From positions 1,247,501 through 1,311,500 of the forward strand of contig LR746265.1 in the NCBI GenBank assembly GCA_902729315.2: a stretch of DNA of 64,000 nucleotides, given 5' to 3'. The DNA comes from Spirodela intermedia (lineage: Eukaryota > Streptophyta > Magnoliopsida > Alismatales > Araceae). The position numbers and the translations under genes were made by a program. Under the pieces are notes generated by a model. The model was not told the origin of the DNA. It saw only the letters and a program-made list of their open reading frames with translations, and did not search any database. Position 1 is the first letter of the stretch. The number at the start of each line of letters is the position of its first letter. Of the stretch, positions 50,392 to 61,126 are shown piece by piece.

Positions 50392-53224
50392 TTTGTAGAT
50401 ACTTAAAATTATAAATATTACACATTATATCATTCAAAAAATGATTTAAAACCATTAATCTAGAAATGAAGGTCATAAATATATGCTTTAATATTTAATT
50501 TACGGCACATTTTCGTTAGTTTCTCAAACCACTCTAAAGCAAGGACGGGAGATATTACACTGGGAATCAGAGGCTTTATCATGATTTTGATTAAAACAAA
50601 TTTATGATAAAAAAATACTATTTGTTTGAAAATATCACCCTAATTCCATTTATGGTGGATTTGATGAGTCACATAGACACCTATATTTCATTGGCACAAA
50701 TAACACCAACAACAAGAATAATGAAATAATGGAGAGAAAAATAAATTAAAAAAATGGAGCCATTGTCTACTATCAATAACCATCCCCACTATGTATGCTT
50801 GATTCCTAGTGGCGATCTATAAGCATGATGCCTCAGGACCAGTAGGCCTGTTATTGTCTTAAATATTACTTTCAATGATCAGGATTTTTTCTGAAATAAA
50901 GGTGTGGATTGAATTGAGAGTAAAGTAATTAAATATTAGGGAGAAAAATAAATTAAAAAAATATATCCATTGCTTACTATCAATAACCATCCCCACTAGG
51001 TATTAGTGATCCCTTTATGACAATCAATGAGCATAATGAGCCAGAAACAATTGATATCTAACATGTTATATATTACTCTCATTGACGAGCATTTTTTCTG
51101 AAAAAAAAAAAGTATGAACTGAATTGCACCTATTAGTTTATTGTCTCCGTTCATCATCCAGTGATGAATATTATTTATTTCCTAAGACCCAAGTAAGGTT
51201 CTTCTCAAGGGTTGAACCAAAATCTTAAAACTATTTATTTTTAAAAATTATAAGTATTTATTTTTAAATCATTTATGATTCATGTTGCCTATAAATCAAA
51301 GTATTGCAATCTAGAAATGCCCAAAATATTCAAATTTAGGCTCTCAAATGCTAATATTTCACTACATAAGCACTCCCATTATTCTCAATATCCATTGTTT
51401 GAACTTGTTCTTCAACATTTGATTTAGGAGTATGAAACAATGGTCAACATTCACAATTGACTCATATTACTTTAGACAGCGTCATTGTACGGTTAGGGAC
51501 ATAAGAATTTCTTTAAGAAAAGGAAGATGAGCTGAGGATAACTATACATATAGTGGCTACACTAAACTTAGTGGCCATCCTTGATTTTTTCCCAAGGTTG
51601 ACTTGTCACTCTTGAGGCAGTCAACTTGAATACGACAAGTATGAGGGCCTCCCACTTTCCACTACGGTTACCTCATGGCTAGTAGGGGCAGTCTCCCTTA
51701 GTTCCATAGTCAGAAAGAGTTAGGCTTGTGGGAATATACTTTGTTTCTCCATCTCTCTTAGATATTCTGATCCTTTGAGACCTTTAGATTTTGCCACAAG
51801 CACCAATCTTCACAAATCAATAAATTTCATTATCAGAGGACCAAGGAGGAGACGGTGGTTTTGGTAATTGTTTTATATCTAATTACTAGTCTGGTAGTTG
51901 CTTGGGCTTAAGAGGAGGCACCATGAGAACATATGGGAAGGGAGGTGGGGTGGAGGTATCAGTCAGTGGTGGACAATCTGACCATTAATATTATAGAGGG
52001 TTCAAATTTCTACCATATTTCTATAGTGGCGACATAAGTAGTCAATGACATAAGAGTGGAGATAATATCACAAACTATGCTGGGATATTTGGGGAATGAT
52101 CATCTTGGGTTTACGGTAGATAGATACTCAGATCTTAGTCCAATGAGTTAGTGGGGATTTAAACTAGGGCCAATGATGTCTTTGGTCCCACGTTAGTTGT
52201 AAGTGAGTTGAAAGAAGAGTGATGTTCTCTCCCCCTCAAAGGTATTCTGAAGGTCTGGCCATGAAGTCAAGATGTGCAAAGGTGTTTCGAGACTGAAGGG
52301 CTCTTAGAGACGATCTCTAGAAGGAAGCTTGACCTGTCAGTGACCGTTGATGTGGCAGGTTTCTCTGAACCTCGTAAATCTGGTGTGTTCATTGTTCTCA
52401 CTATTCTCTTCCTCTCTCTCTCTCTCTCTCTCCCTCTCTCTCGTGTTTCGTTTTGTATTAGGCTTCCTCTATACAACTGGGGGGAGATGAGGATGGTTAG
52501 GTTCCCAACTGACCGTGCTCGCGAGGAGACTCGTAGCGTGGTATGGGAGCCACTCTGACCCTCAACAAGCTATATGCTTAGCTATAGGCATAAGCGGTCT
52601 TAAGGCCTAGCTAATGAGTCGTTGACTTTGTTGTTTCTTTGTGCCCATAAGCCAGACCAATGACTCTATGCAATCAACTATGTACTGATGGTCAACGACT
52701 TGCTCTACTGTGAATACTGCCAGAAACTAACCTCCCCTCCCTCATCACACTATTTTTCCTACATGGTATGACATTTCTCGTCTCCCATGTCATTTGAGAT
52801 AAAGTATTACTTCAAAGATGATGCTTTTTTACATTGTTAATAATGGTCAGACATCGATTTAGTACGAGTTTAAACAACCGATTAAACACTTATCCTCTCT
52901 CGTTTCATAATTAATTGGCATCGAGTTTGATGGCCAAAAAACTCAGACGATGGATATGAACTATGGGTTTGCACCATTAATATCACCAGAATTTTCTAGG
53001 TCCTGGTCTCGAAGATGGGCTACTCATCCGATCAATGTAACAATATTTATTCGACTATAGATGTTGTGTTACAAGTGCGGCAGAGCGACGCTTATTTCAC
53101 CTACACGATAAGAAGCATGCAAAGAGGAAAATCGAGCACTTGAAAGGACTGACGATGGACTGAGTGAGCCATGGAGAATGTCGATGCAGTATTAGGGATG
53201 ACGACTGCGCCTCTGTGAATTTTC
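49952..53224. other. AT-rich spacer between RPL9 and the first glycine-rich gene
   Basis: A poly(A) signal AATAAA for RPL9 is at 50201-50206. Beyond it lie a (GA)n run (50349-50386), a two-unit tandem repeat (separate entry), a (CT)n run (about 52411-52441) and AT-rich DNA. The stretch 51480-53100 has no coding frame and may be degraded transposon sequence; I found no terminal repeats. Confidence 0.55.
50731..51136. repeat. Two-unit tandem repeat, about 205 bp per unit
   Basis: Unit 1 (about 50731-50938) and unit 2 (about 50939-51136) share GAGAAAAATAAATTAAAAAAAT, the block ACTATCAATAACCATCCCCA, AAGCATGATG/GAGCATAATG, and a final TTTTTTCTGAAA block followed by GAATTG. The copies have diverged by substitutions and small indels. 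Confidence 0.75.
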
Positions 53225-53848
53225 TCACGGATGTCCTCCAGCTCCGCCGCCGTATCCAGACCCATATCCAGAGCCGTAGCCCGAACCAGAGCCGGACCCA
53301 CCTCCGCCACCGCCTCCGCCTCCCCCCCCTCCTCCACCACCGCTTCCATAAGCTCCGTTGCCAGCACCGGACCCATAGCCAGAACCGCCGCCGGACCCGT
53401 AGCCCGAGCCACTTCCGTTCCCACTTCCGCCACCGCCTCCACCGCCGCCGCCACCTCCTCCGCCGCTTCCGTAGCCTCCGCCGTTGGCACCCCCAGCACC
53501 GTACCCAGATCCCCCACCCGACCCAGATCCATACCCGCTCCCGCCTCCAACCCCACCGCCACCGCCACCGCCACCGCCACCGCCGCCGCCACCACCACCG
53601 CCACCGCCACCCCCTCTTCCATAGCCACCACCGCGTGCCCCACCGAGGCCTTCCCCGTACCCGGAACCGCCTCCAGAGCCGTAGCCAGAACCGGAGCCAT
53701 TGCCCGACCCACCGCCTCCTCCCCCTCCTCCTCCGCCGCCCCCACCACCGCCAGCACCGGTATAAGCAGTTAAAACCCTGGCGGCAGAGGACATGCCCAC
53801 ACAGAGCATCACAACCAAGACCACACCCACTACCTTAGGACTTCCCAT
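53225..53848 (-). CDS. Glycine-rich secreted (cell-wall-type) protein, copy 1
   Basis: Intronless, 207 residues. A signal peptide of about 22 residues (MGSPKVVGVVLVVMLCVG, then MSSA) precedes ARVLTAYTGAG. The rest is Gly runs alternating with GSGYGSG and ANGGGYGSG modules carrying Tyr and Asn. Such proteins are extracellular, and Tyr in Gly-rich contexts can be cross-linked in walls; role inferred only. The start follows a TATAAATA box (53923..53930, minus strand) by about 75 bases. It is head-to-head with an almost identical copy at 55013-55633. The long GC-rich frames on the other strand are shadows of the repeat. Confidence 0.9.
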   Translation of the reverse strand: MGSPKVVGVVLVVMLCVGMSSAARVLTAYTGAGGGGGGGGGGGGGGGSGNGSGSGYGSGGGSGYGEGLGGARGGGYGRGGGGGGGGGGGGGGGGGGGGGVGGGSGYGSGSGGGSGYGAGGANGGGYGSGGGGGGGGGGGGGSGNGSGSGYGSGGGSGYGSGAGNGAYGSGGGGGGGGGGGGGGGSGSGSGYGSGYGSGYGGGAGGHP

Positions 53849-53922
53849 CTTCGGTAGGACGTAGAAACCAGCAGAACACGGAGAGACTATTTGGATGTGC
53901 CTCGGAAGGGAAACGTCGGGGG

Positions 53923-53930
53923 TATTTATA
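53923..53930 (-). promoter_or_regulatory. TATA box of glycine-rich gene copy 1
   Basis: TATAAATA on the minus strand, about 75 bases before the ATG. The following leader (ACCCCCGACGTTTCCC onward) is almost identical to that of copy 2. Confidence 0.75.
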
Positions 53931-54933
53931 GGCTGCTTCCCGTGCATGCTACTGTACTCGACTCTTTACCCATTATTAAGTCTTGGAGTAGATGACGCCA
54001 TACGGGCTTCTTTTGACTTTTTGCCACTTGTGATGAACGTCGAAGACATTCGGAAACCTTCCAAAACCTGGTGCTTCAGTCAAAATTCAGCGTAGACTTG
54101 CTGGTCGGCTTCTGGTTGGGTGCATCTGGTCATACATTCATGTTCGGCATTCTCCCACATACACTTACTCCATTCTCTACGAGCCAGCCGAACTCTCTAG
54201 TCTAATCTGTGAGAGTTGCACTCGATTTTTGCCGTTGTATTCCTGACCCAGCGGTGAAGTTGGGTAGCCTAACATTGTTTGATCCTTCGTCTGGGAACGA
54301 AGCTTCTGGCCCGTTTTTAACGAATATTAGGCTACTTGGGCAGAAGGCTATACAACGTCTCGAGTGTCTGTACATACAGATGAGCCCGTTTCGTATAAAT
54401 ATCTAATTTTGAAAACTCTTGAAGATATGTGTAAAGAAGCCCATGGATATCGACGCTACGAGGGTCGGCATCAGAACGTGTTGCCGGAGAGGTTGTAAAT
54501 CGAGTCCTCGACCTAAGCATAATCTATCGGCCTAAGCATAATTTAATGCATGGAGAGCTTCCTAATTGACTGAAGCATAGGATAACGCTAGGCTACCTAA
54601 CTCTCCCTGAGATGAACTCTCAGAATGGTGAGTCTCATGGTGATGAACTGGCCCGGTCGTCAGTATTTTAGTATACCCGTTTGGTAGGGGTCACCAATTA
54701 ATGACGGCGACGACCATGGGGATGAACGGCGGTCGCGTTGAGGCTCCAATATGGAGAGTCAACGATGGAAGTCGATTCGTGCTCGAAGCTTTTGAAATTT
54801 AGGCGGGTAGTTTCTAGACGTCACACGCATCGCAATGTGAAAATAGACACCCTCTCCCTCATTATCGTCAGTGATCACTCTGACTAAGTGCATGGACACA
54901 GTCGCCACGGTAAACATGCCGGCACGCTAGTCC

Positions 54934-54941
54934 TATATATA
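54934..54941 (+). promoter_or_regulatory. TATA box of glycine-rich gene copy 2
   Basis: TATATATA, 79 bases before the ATG at 55013. It corresponds to TATAAATA in copy 1, with one substitution. Confidence 0.7.
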
Positions 54942-55012
54942 CCCCCGACGTTTCCCTTCCGAGGCACATCCAAGTATTGTCTCCGTGTTCTGGTTTCTAC
55001 GTCCTACCGAAG

Positions 55013-55633
55013 ATGGGAAGTCCTAAGGTAGTGGGTGTGGTCTTGGTGGTGATGCTCTGTGTGGGCATGTCCTCTGCCGCCAGGGTTTTAACTGCTTATA
55101 CCGGTGCTGGCGGTGGTGGGGGCGGCGGAGGAGGAGGGGGAGGAGGCGGTGGGTCGGGCAATGGCTCCGGTTCTGGCTACGGCTCTGGAGGCGGTTCCGG
55201 GTACGGGGAAGGCCTCGGTGGGGCACGCGGTGGTGGCTATGGAAGAGGGGGTGGCGGTGGCGGTGGTGGTGGCGGCGGCGGTGGCGGTGGCGGTGGCGGT
55301 GGCGGTGGGGTTGGAGGCGGGAGCGGGTATGGATCTGGGTCGGGTGGGGGATCTGGGTACGGTGCTGGGGGTGCCAACGGCGGAGGCTACGGAAGCGGCG
55401 GAGGTGGCGGCGGCGGTGGAGGCGGTGGCGGAAGTGGGAACGGAAGTGGCTCGGGCTACGGTTTTGGCGGCGGTTCTGGCTATGGGTCCGGTGCTGGCAA
55501 CGGAGCTTATGGAAGCGGTGGTGGAGGAGGCGGGGGAGGCGGAGGCGGTGGCGGAGGTGGGTCTGGCTCTGGTTCGGGCTACGGCTCTGGATATGGGTCT
55601 GGATACGGCGGCGGAGCTGGGGGACGTCCATGA
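55013..55633 (+). CDS. Glycine-rich secreted (cell-wall-type) protein, copy 2
   Basis: Intronless, 206 residues, almost identical to copy 1 in leader, signal peptide and repeat order, but in the opposite orientation. Visible differences: a Gly run shorter by one residue, Ser to Phe in a GYGSGGGS module (GYGFGGGS), and a C-terminus of GAGGRP instead of GAGGHP. Similarity stops at the stop codon: the 3' flanks are unrelated. The near identity across a fast-evolving repeat implies a recent inverted duplication or recent gene conversion. Confidence 0.9.
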   Translation: MGSPKVVGVVLVVMLCVGMSSAARVLTAYTGAGGGGGGGGGGGGGGGSGNGSGSGYGSGGGSGYGEGLGGARGGGYGRGGGGGGGGGGGGGGGGGGGGGVGGGSGYGSGSGGGSGYGAGGANGGGYGSGGGGGGGGGGGGSGNGSGSGYGFGGGSGYGSGAGNGAYGSGGGGGGGGGGGGGGGSGSGSGYGSGYGSGYGGGAGGRP

Positions 55634-56637
55634 GACAACTTTCCAGGCCTTGTTTCCGGCTCATACAGTGTTTAACCCCTGCAGTCTTCTCAATGTACTG
55701 TTATGCCGCGTCGTTGTGAAGCCCTGGTCGTCAATGATGTGATTCACGCTATAATTAGTAGCAATAATCATATTTAGCATACTGTTCTCAAATCCCCAGT
55801 GGGCTATGTTTGCAGGACAGCTCCTCTTTACATAAGACTGACGGGTTTATTTTTAATGTAAAATAGAAATAATATTTTGAACTAGATTTCTATTTTTATA
55901 AGACAAGTAATTTTAAAAAATTTAGTGATGTATTTGCAGTTTTTAAAGAGGAAAAAGTAAGTCCATATCATTGAAACGGTTGCGACTAGAGGTGTTAAAG
56001 GTCTAAGTAGTCAGCGAGTATTAGCGCCCTTCGAATCTCATACATGATGTAGAGAAAAATGTAGAAGAAGCACTGAAGCCCATTCCCGTAAGGAAACTAT
56101 ATATACATATATATAATATGGATAAACAATTAGGTGGCAGAGAGAGATACAGGGGGAGAGGGGAGAAGGAGAGTGATCGTTTAAGTGTATGGATTTATTT
56201 TTTTCTCGTTATGTTTTTTTACTTACCTCTTCATGCATGAAAATATCATAAAATTTGACAAGTATTTTGTACAACTGAGTTTATGCCGAATTAATTTCAC
56301 ACTATATTTTTAAACGGTCCATTCCTCTTTGATTTTTTTCTTATTTAGAGCATAAATTGGAGAAAAAACTGATATAATTTACTGAAATTGTATTAAAAAA
56401 GGGAGGCCTTGGTCTTAGCGTCAGTGTCAAAATTAACAATGAATGGAACCGAGGGCCGAAAATTTGACAATATTGCTTACCCAATATTCCGAATTGGCCC
56501 CTAGCTTACCCATCAATATTGTTAATGAGCCGCCAAACGAAACGTTCTCAGATCTAAACTGACGAAAGAACTAATGGGTTAGCTAGAGTCAGGTGGCTAT
56601 TGGATCTAATGTACAGATTGTCACACCTTGTTGCCGT

Positions 56638-56682
<45 letters not shown>

Positions 56683-56978
56683 CTCGTAGTGATCCGGAGG
56701 TGGCATCCTCATCGGAGAGAACTTTAAATTTGTCTTGAACCAATCTTTGCGACGTCGCAGCAGAGGATAGCACGTAGACTCTCGTCAACCCCGCGAACTA
56801 CACCGGGTCAATGGCTCATTTCTTTATTGGAGTCAACTACTTCAGCCCATAAAACGACAATGAATGCATGCATCTGTTAACGAAGTGAAGCTTTTCAACT
56901 TTTCGCGTTCTCTTCTTTTCACAGGATGAGTCCGGTCGCCCAACTTGATGTATGCATAGTGGAAGGCTACCTAACCTT
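55634..56978. other. Spacer after glycine-rich copy 2
   Basis: No gene recognised. It is AT-rich between 55840 and 56400, with a (CT)n run at 56641-56678 and mixed-composition DNA to the start of the tandem duplication. Confidence 0.6.
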
Positions 56979-57352
56979 CCTCAGACATCAGCAGTCAACG
57001 CGGGCTGCATCGAGAACCCGACACCTGAAATTGCGCCAAGATTTGATTGCCAGGTCGATAGTTTCTTCGACGAATTTGGAAGCTTGATCTCAAGGAGTCA
57101 ACGTTCAATGGGAGACTTACACGTACTTCCCTTTTCTCCCGCTCATTCTCGCCCTTGGACACGGGATTCTCTCTTTCACCTCTGTCTGTATTGCCGCTAC
57201 CAAGTCCGCTTTCTACTCTGCTGCCAGTAGCTCCATCTTCCTCGCTGTTGGGTACACCCGCACCTTACCCGAATCCTTATTCCGAGCGCCCGCGTCCCCG
57301 CCGACGATTTCTCCCAGATGACCACGTCCATGGCGGGATACTACCTTTTGAC

Positions 57353-57709
57353 TCAGACTGGCCTACGATCAAACGTTGACAATGCGTTCAAAGTTTCAAA
57401 CCTTACAGCTCGGCTCAACATTTGTGGAAGAGACCACCAAGTCACATCTGCTATTCGGCCACATCCCGCAACACCTCCATTCTCCGCTTTGGTGTTGACG
57501 AACATGTTGTAGGCGTTGGACCCGCGGAAGAACACAATTGACGCCGGATTCTGGAGGCAGCAGCCAGAGGTGACATAATTGATTGTGATCCGACACTGCA
57601 CCGTGGACTGTAGAGGTACGGTTAGGTAGCCTACCACGAAATAAGTGAAAAAGAAAACCAAGACGCGTTGGGAGCATAGAAACGTTGACGTCTTATCTGC
57701 CTGGAGCAA
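57353..57709 (-). CDS. Unrecognised small ORF, possibly secreted (duplicated; other copy broken)
   Basis: 118 residues starting MLQADKTSTFLCSQ, then a hydrophobic stretch RVLVFFFTYFVVGYLTV that could be a signal peptide or membrane anchor, then a Cys-containing part (TSGCCLQNPASIVFF, NAYNMFVNT, NGGVAGCG). I do not recognise a family. The matching copy at about 60620-60864 is broken by a frameshift and a premature stop, so this may be a relic that merely stayed open. Downstream on the same strand, out of frame, is Gly/Arg-rich sequence, so the segment may be part of an old multi-part gene. Confidence 0.25.
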   Translation of the reverse strand: MLQADKTSTFLCSQRVLVFFFTYFVVGYLTVPLQSTVQCRITINYVTSGCCLQNPASIVFFRGSNAYNMFVNTKAENGGVAGCGRIADVTWWSLPQMLSRAVRFETLNALSTFDRRPV

Positions 57710-57939
57710 TGCATTCTGAGTGGTATTCAGGTTGGTGATGAACTGGGCATATTTTATCTAAAGAGAGATGGATTCATCGGCTTTGACCGTTGGCGCACAG
57801 TATTGAATACAATTTTGACCTTGGAATCATCGTTAATATGTGGACCACTTTGGATCAACCAAACATCGTTTGACTAAAAAACACGTCTGGATGCAATTTA
57901 CGCGGAAGTCAAAAGGCAAAAAAGTTTGTCGACTATAGT

Positions 57940-58090
57940 TCAGTTCCAACTTCCGCCACCACCTCCATCTCCACCACCGCCGCCCCTACTGGTAGTTCGG
58001 TTGCCGGCACCCCAAGCAGATACCCAGACCCCATACCCATGCCCGGTCCGACTTGATTTCCAACTGCCGTCACCACTGCAACCCTTCAAA
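57940..58090 (-). pseudogene. Possible glycine-rich gene relic
   Basis: On the minus strand this reads HGYGVWVSAWGAGNRTTS followed by GGGGGDGGGGGSWN and a stop. The GYG, GAGN and Gly-run order recalls the glycine-rich genes nearby, without a signal peptide. The corresponding stretch is missing from unit 2, which jumps from about 61315 to sequence matching 58430. Confidence 0.35.
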
Positions 58091-59311
58091 AATAAAAATA
58101 GGACATAAATGTCCCCGTCAACATCCTTTGTGAGCAGGGTCTCAGTTAATGATGAATGTCGGTGGGAAAATTGACGATAAATCTGCCCTTTTTTCATTGC
58201 AGATGGGTTTCTCCCTCGTTAACGTGTCTCAAATTCATTTTCTCTTAATGAGATATATCTCCCTCGTTAAGGAGATATATAAATAGAAAGAGAAAGAGAA
58301 GGGGGGGGGGTGAGAGCGGTAGACAAATCAGAGAAAGAACCAAGTATACAAATTTAAGATTTTCAACGAAGGTGAGATACCTTTTGATAGAATTTAATGA
58401 ATGTGCTTCGTATTCTTCATATTGATATACAAGGAGGTGCCCATTGATCCAACTCCCCATATTCCTACATTAATATTACGTCCAAACAATCTTCTTGATG
58501 TAAAAAAAAACCATTTTACACCACAATCAAACGTTCTCCCTACAACAGAGAAATTCACACCAAATTTTAGACTATAAATTAACACTAGATATCACAATTG
58601 CAAGGCCTGGCTATTGATCATAATTTTTCTCAAGACTTGATGAGTAAAAAAATAAAATCTCCGTAATCAGCTTGCTTAGCTCGATATATAATGTAGAATA
58701 AGCCTCTAGATTTTAATTTTTTTTTTATAATCAGTCACTTCTAAAAGTCTAATGTCTCTCGTGATCGTATTGAGTATTTTCCACGGATACATCCACCAAC
58801 AACATTTCCGTCTAAATATCTATAACACATGGGGATAAATATAATGATGACAATGGAGATCTACACTCTGTGTAGGTTGATTTTCACAGCTCTCGAACCG
58901 GTTAAAACATCATTATAACCGCAAATTTTCGGGAATCCAACGGCCGTCGATCCTGAATCATACACGAGACTTGAACTGGTGTTCGGCTAGTGGGTGAACT
59001 CCCAGAGCGAAGAAGCGGGCTGGTTTTGCGTATTTCAATTTACTTGTTCGGTAGGGGGCGCCGGCGGAGAACGTCATCAATCCTGTGGGGGTCTGTGGAT
59101 GGTAATGCAAGATTTTTGTGGAAGATATGAACATAAAACGACGCCTCCATTTTATTCTGAAGAGTCAACGATAGCCGTTGACTCGAGCTCCAAGGTTTGG
59201 AGGTTCGCGAGCAAAGGACGCGTTCAGAAGGAACCCGACTACCGTTGTCCTCTGTAGGACTCTGACTGCAATGCATGGAGACAGGCGGCACTATAAACAT
59301 GCAGCAGGTGT

Positions 59312-59411
59312 TCCGAGGCACATCCAAGTATTCTCTCCATCTTCTGGTTTCTACGCCCTACCGAACATGGGAAATCCTAAGGCAGTGGGTCTGGTCGTAC
59401 TGGTGATTTAA
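59312..59411 (+). pseudogene. Truncated glycine-rich gene (leader and first 14 codons only)
   Basis: The leader (TTCCGAGGCACATCCAAGTA, then CTTCTGGTTTCTACG) matches the leaders of glycine-rich copies 1 and 2. The frame starts at 59367 with MGNPKAVGLVVLVI and stops at 59411, within the signal peptide, where the intact copies continue with MLCVG. No Gly-rich part follows; unit 2 of the tandem duplication begins instead. Confidence 0.85.
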
Positions 59412-59644
59412 AAACTAAGAGAAAGAGGTATTCTCAGACATCAGCCGTCCTCAACACGGGGTGCTTCTGGAACCCGACGCCTGCAAGTGCCAGATCGATG
59501 GTTTCTTCGACGAATTTCAACTCAAGCTCCAAGTTTTGGAAGGGTGGTCTCACAGAGTCAACTTTCGATCGGAGACTTACATGCACTTCTATTTTCTCAC
59601 CCTTGGACACGAGATTCCCTCTTTCACCTCTGCCTGTATTGCTC

Positions 59645-60365
59645 ATGTGTTCTAATGGCTACTCTCGACGTACGATTCGCAGGTTTAAAGAACTTGTAAA
59701 CTGGACACAAGTCCGCCGTTTTCACTCCACCCCGGCCGCTTTGATACGCTCGAGTGTCATGGTCACAGTCATTGGTAAAGTAAGACGTCTTATATGGACT
59801 TCAGCGAAAGCGATGCTCACCACGTGTAAAATAGAAAAAATAATAACTCACAAAAAGAGTACCGACATAAGAATTTTACCTGGTTCAGAAGTTGGGCTCT
59901 TACGTCCGCGGGCGACGATAAAAACTCCACTAGATGTGAAAATAGTACAAGAAAATCAGTCCTCATGAACTCAGAGAACAAATCCCTGATCTTGACCCTT
60001 TTAAGATCCAAGGAATAGATCCTCGATTTTGGTCCTCTGATGCACTCACCAACCCGAGAGATCTTCCTTGAAAGCTCTCTCCTAATGACGGAGGTTTCCC
60101 TCAGGAGACGTGCCGAACGGTTTCCATTTCTTCCCGCTGCACCGTTCCGCTTCGTGGCCTGCTCAGCCCATATATGGGCAGTTGAGTACGTGAGAATCGG
60201 CCTTCCGGCTGACCATTTCTCCTCTCCGCATTAAATGCGAGCATTTAATGTGGCAGCCTGAAAAAAAGAAGTAAAACGAGTAACCATGTAAAACGACAGT
60301 CACCATGTAAAACGCCAGTAACCGTACCTTGTCCCCCTACTGGCCAGGCCCACAGCCATTTCCAT
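59645..60365. mobile_element. Insertion of about 0.7 kb in duplication unit 2, possibly a transposon or solo LTR
   Basis: This block interrupts sequence continuous in unit 1 (between TGTATTGC and CTACCAAGTCC). It contains a perfect 22-base palindrome at 60229-60250 (CATTAAATGC, GA, GCATTTAATG). No reverse-transcriptase or transposase frame is present, and I could not see clear target-site duplications, so its class is open. Confidence 0.4.
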
Positions 60366-60619
60366 TGCCACTACCAAGTCCGCCTTCTACTCTGCTGCCA
60401 GCATCTCCCTCTTCGTCGCTGTTGCGTACACCCGCACCATACCCGAATCCTTATTCCAAGTGGCCGCGTCCCCGCCGACGATTTCTCCCAGATGCCCACT
60501 TCGATGGCGGGAGACTACCTTTTGCCTCAGGCTGGCCTACGATCAAACATTGACAATGCGTTCAAAGTTTCAAACCTTGCAGCTCAACATCTGTGGAAGA
60601 GACCACCAAGTCACATCTT

Positions 60620-60864
60620 CTATTCGGCCTCATCCCGCAACGCCTCCATTCTCCGCTTTGGTGTTGACGAACATGTTATAGGCGTTGGACCCCGCAGAGG
60701 AACACAATTGAGGCCGGATTCTGGAGGCAGCAGCCAGAGGTGCTGTAATTGATTGCGTTCCAACACTGCACCGTGGTTAGGAAGCCTACCACGAAATAAG
60801 TGAAGCAGAAAACCAGGACGAGCTGGGAGCATAGAAACGTTGACGTTTTATCTGGCTGGAGCAA
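60620..60864 (-). pseudogene. Broken copy of the 57353-57709 ORF
   Basis: It begins MLQPDKTSTFLCSQ and keeps TSGCCLQNPASIVF, then an extra G after the matching position shifts the frame and the continuation meets a premature stop (TGA in place of a Cys codon in the old frame). It also lacks a short segment (VPLQS) present in the other copy. Confidence 0.65.
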
Positions 60865-61068
60865 TGGATTCTGAGTGGTATTCAGGTTGGTAATGAACTG
60901 GACACATTTTATCTAAACCGGTGATGTATCATGTCCAGGCCTCGCACACAGAATAAAAAATGGAGCAAAGAAGTGACGTTATGCAGCTCGAATGCACAAC
61001 GTTGATACCGTGCTTCCCTATTATTTGAGCATTCGCATGTCGGCAGTGGCCTTTGTCTCTCTGTGTGC

Positions 61069-61070
<2 letters not shown>

Positions 61071-61121
<51 letters not shown>
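61071..61121. repeat. (GA)n microsatellite in duplication unit 2
   Basis: About 50 bases of uninterrupted GA dinucleotides; unit 1 has only a short GAGAGATGG at the equivalent place (about 57762), so the run expanded after duplication. Confidence 0.9.

Positions 61122-61126
<5 letters not shown>

Larger units (their letters stand above)
53849..55012. other. Shared 1.2-kb upstream region of the divergent glycine-rich pair
   Basis: No gene seen. The outer 75-80 bases at each side are the duplicated leaders and TATA boxes. The roughly 1 kb between the TATA boxes (53931-54933) is not obviously symmetric, so the two copies probably have different upstream regulatory DNA. Confidence 0.6.
56979..59411. 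repeat. Tandem segmental duplication, unit 1
   Basis: About 2.4 kb, matched along its length by unit 2. Landmarks in order: CTCAGACATCAGC; TTTCTTCGACGAATTT; CTTGGACACG; the open frame at 57353-57709; AACATCGTTTGACT; ACAATCTTCT plus TGTAAAA; CTAATGTCTCTCGTGATCG; CAGCTCTCGAACC; GATGGTAATGCAAGATTTTT; and a truncated glycine-rich gene at the right end. Confidence 0.85.

Noticed and set aside
53101-53838. Alternative long frames in the glycine-rich genes (Ala/Val/Glu-rich or His/Arg-rich)
   Set aside because: They are other-frame readings of GGN repeats; the frame with a signal peptide and GYGSG modules is conserved in three genes, these are not.
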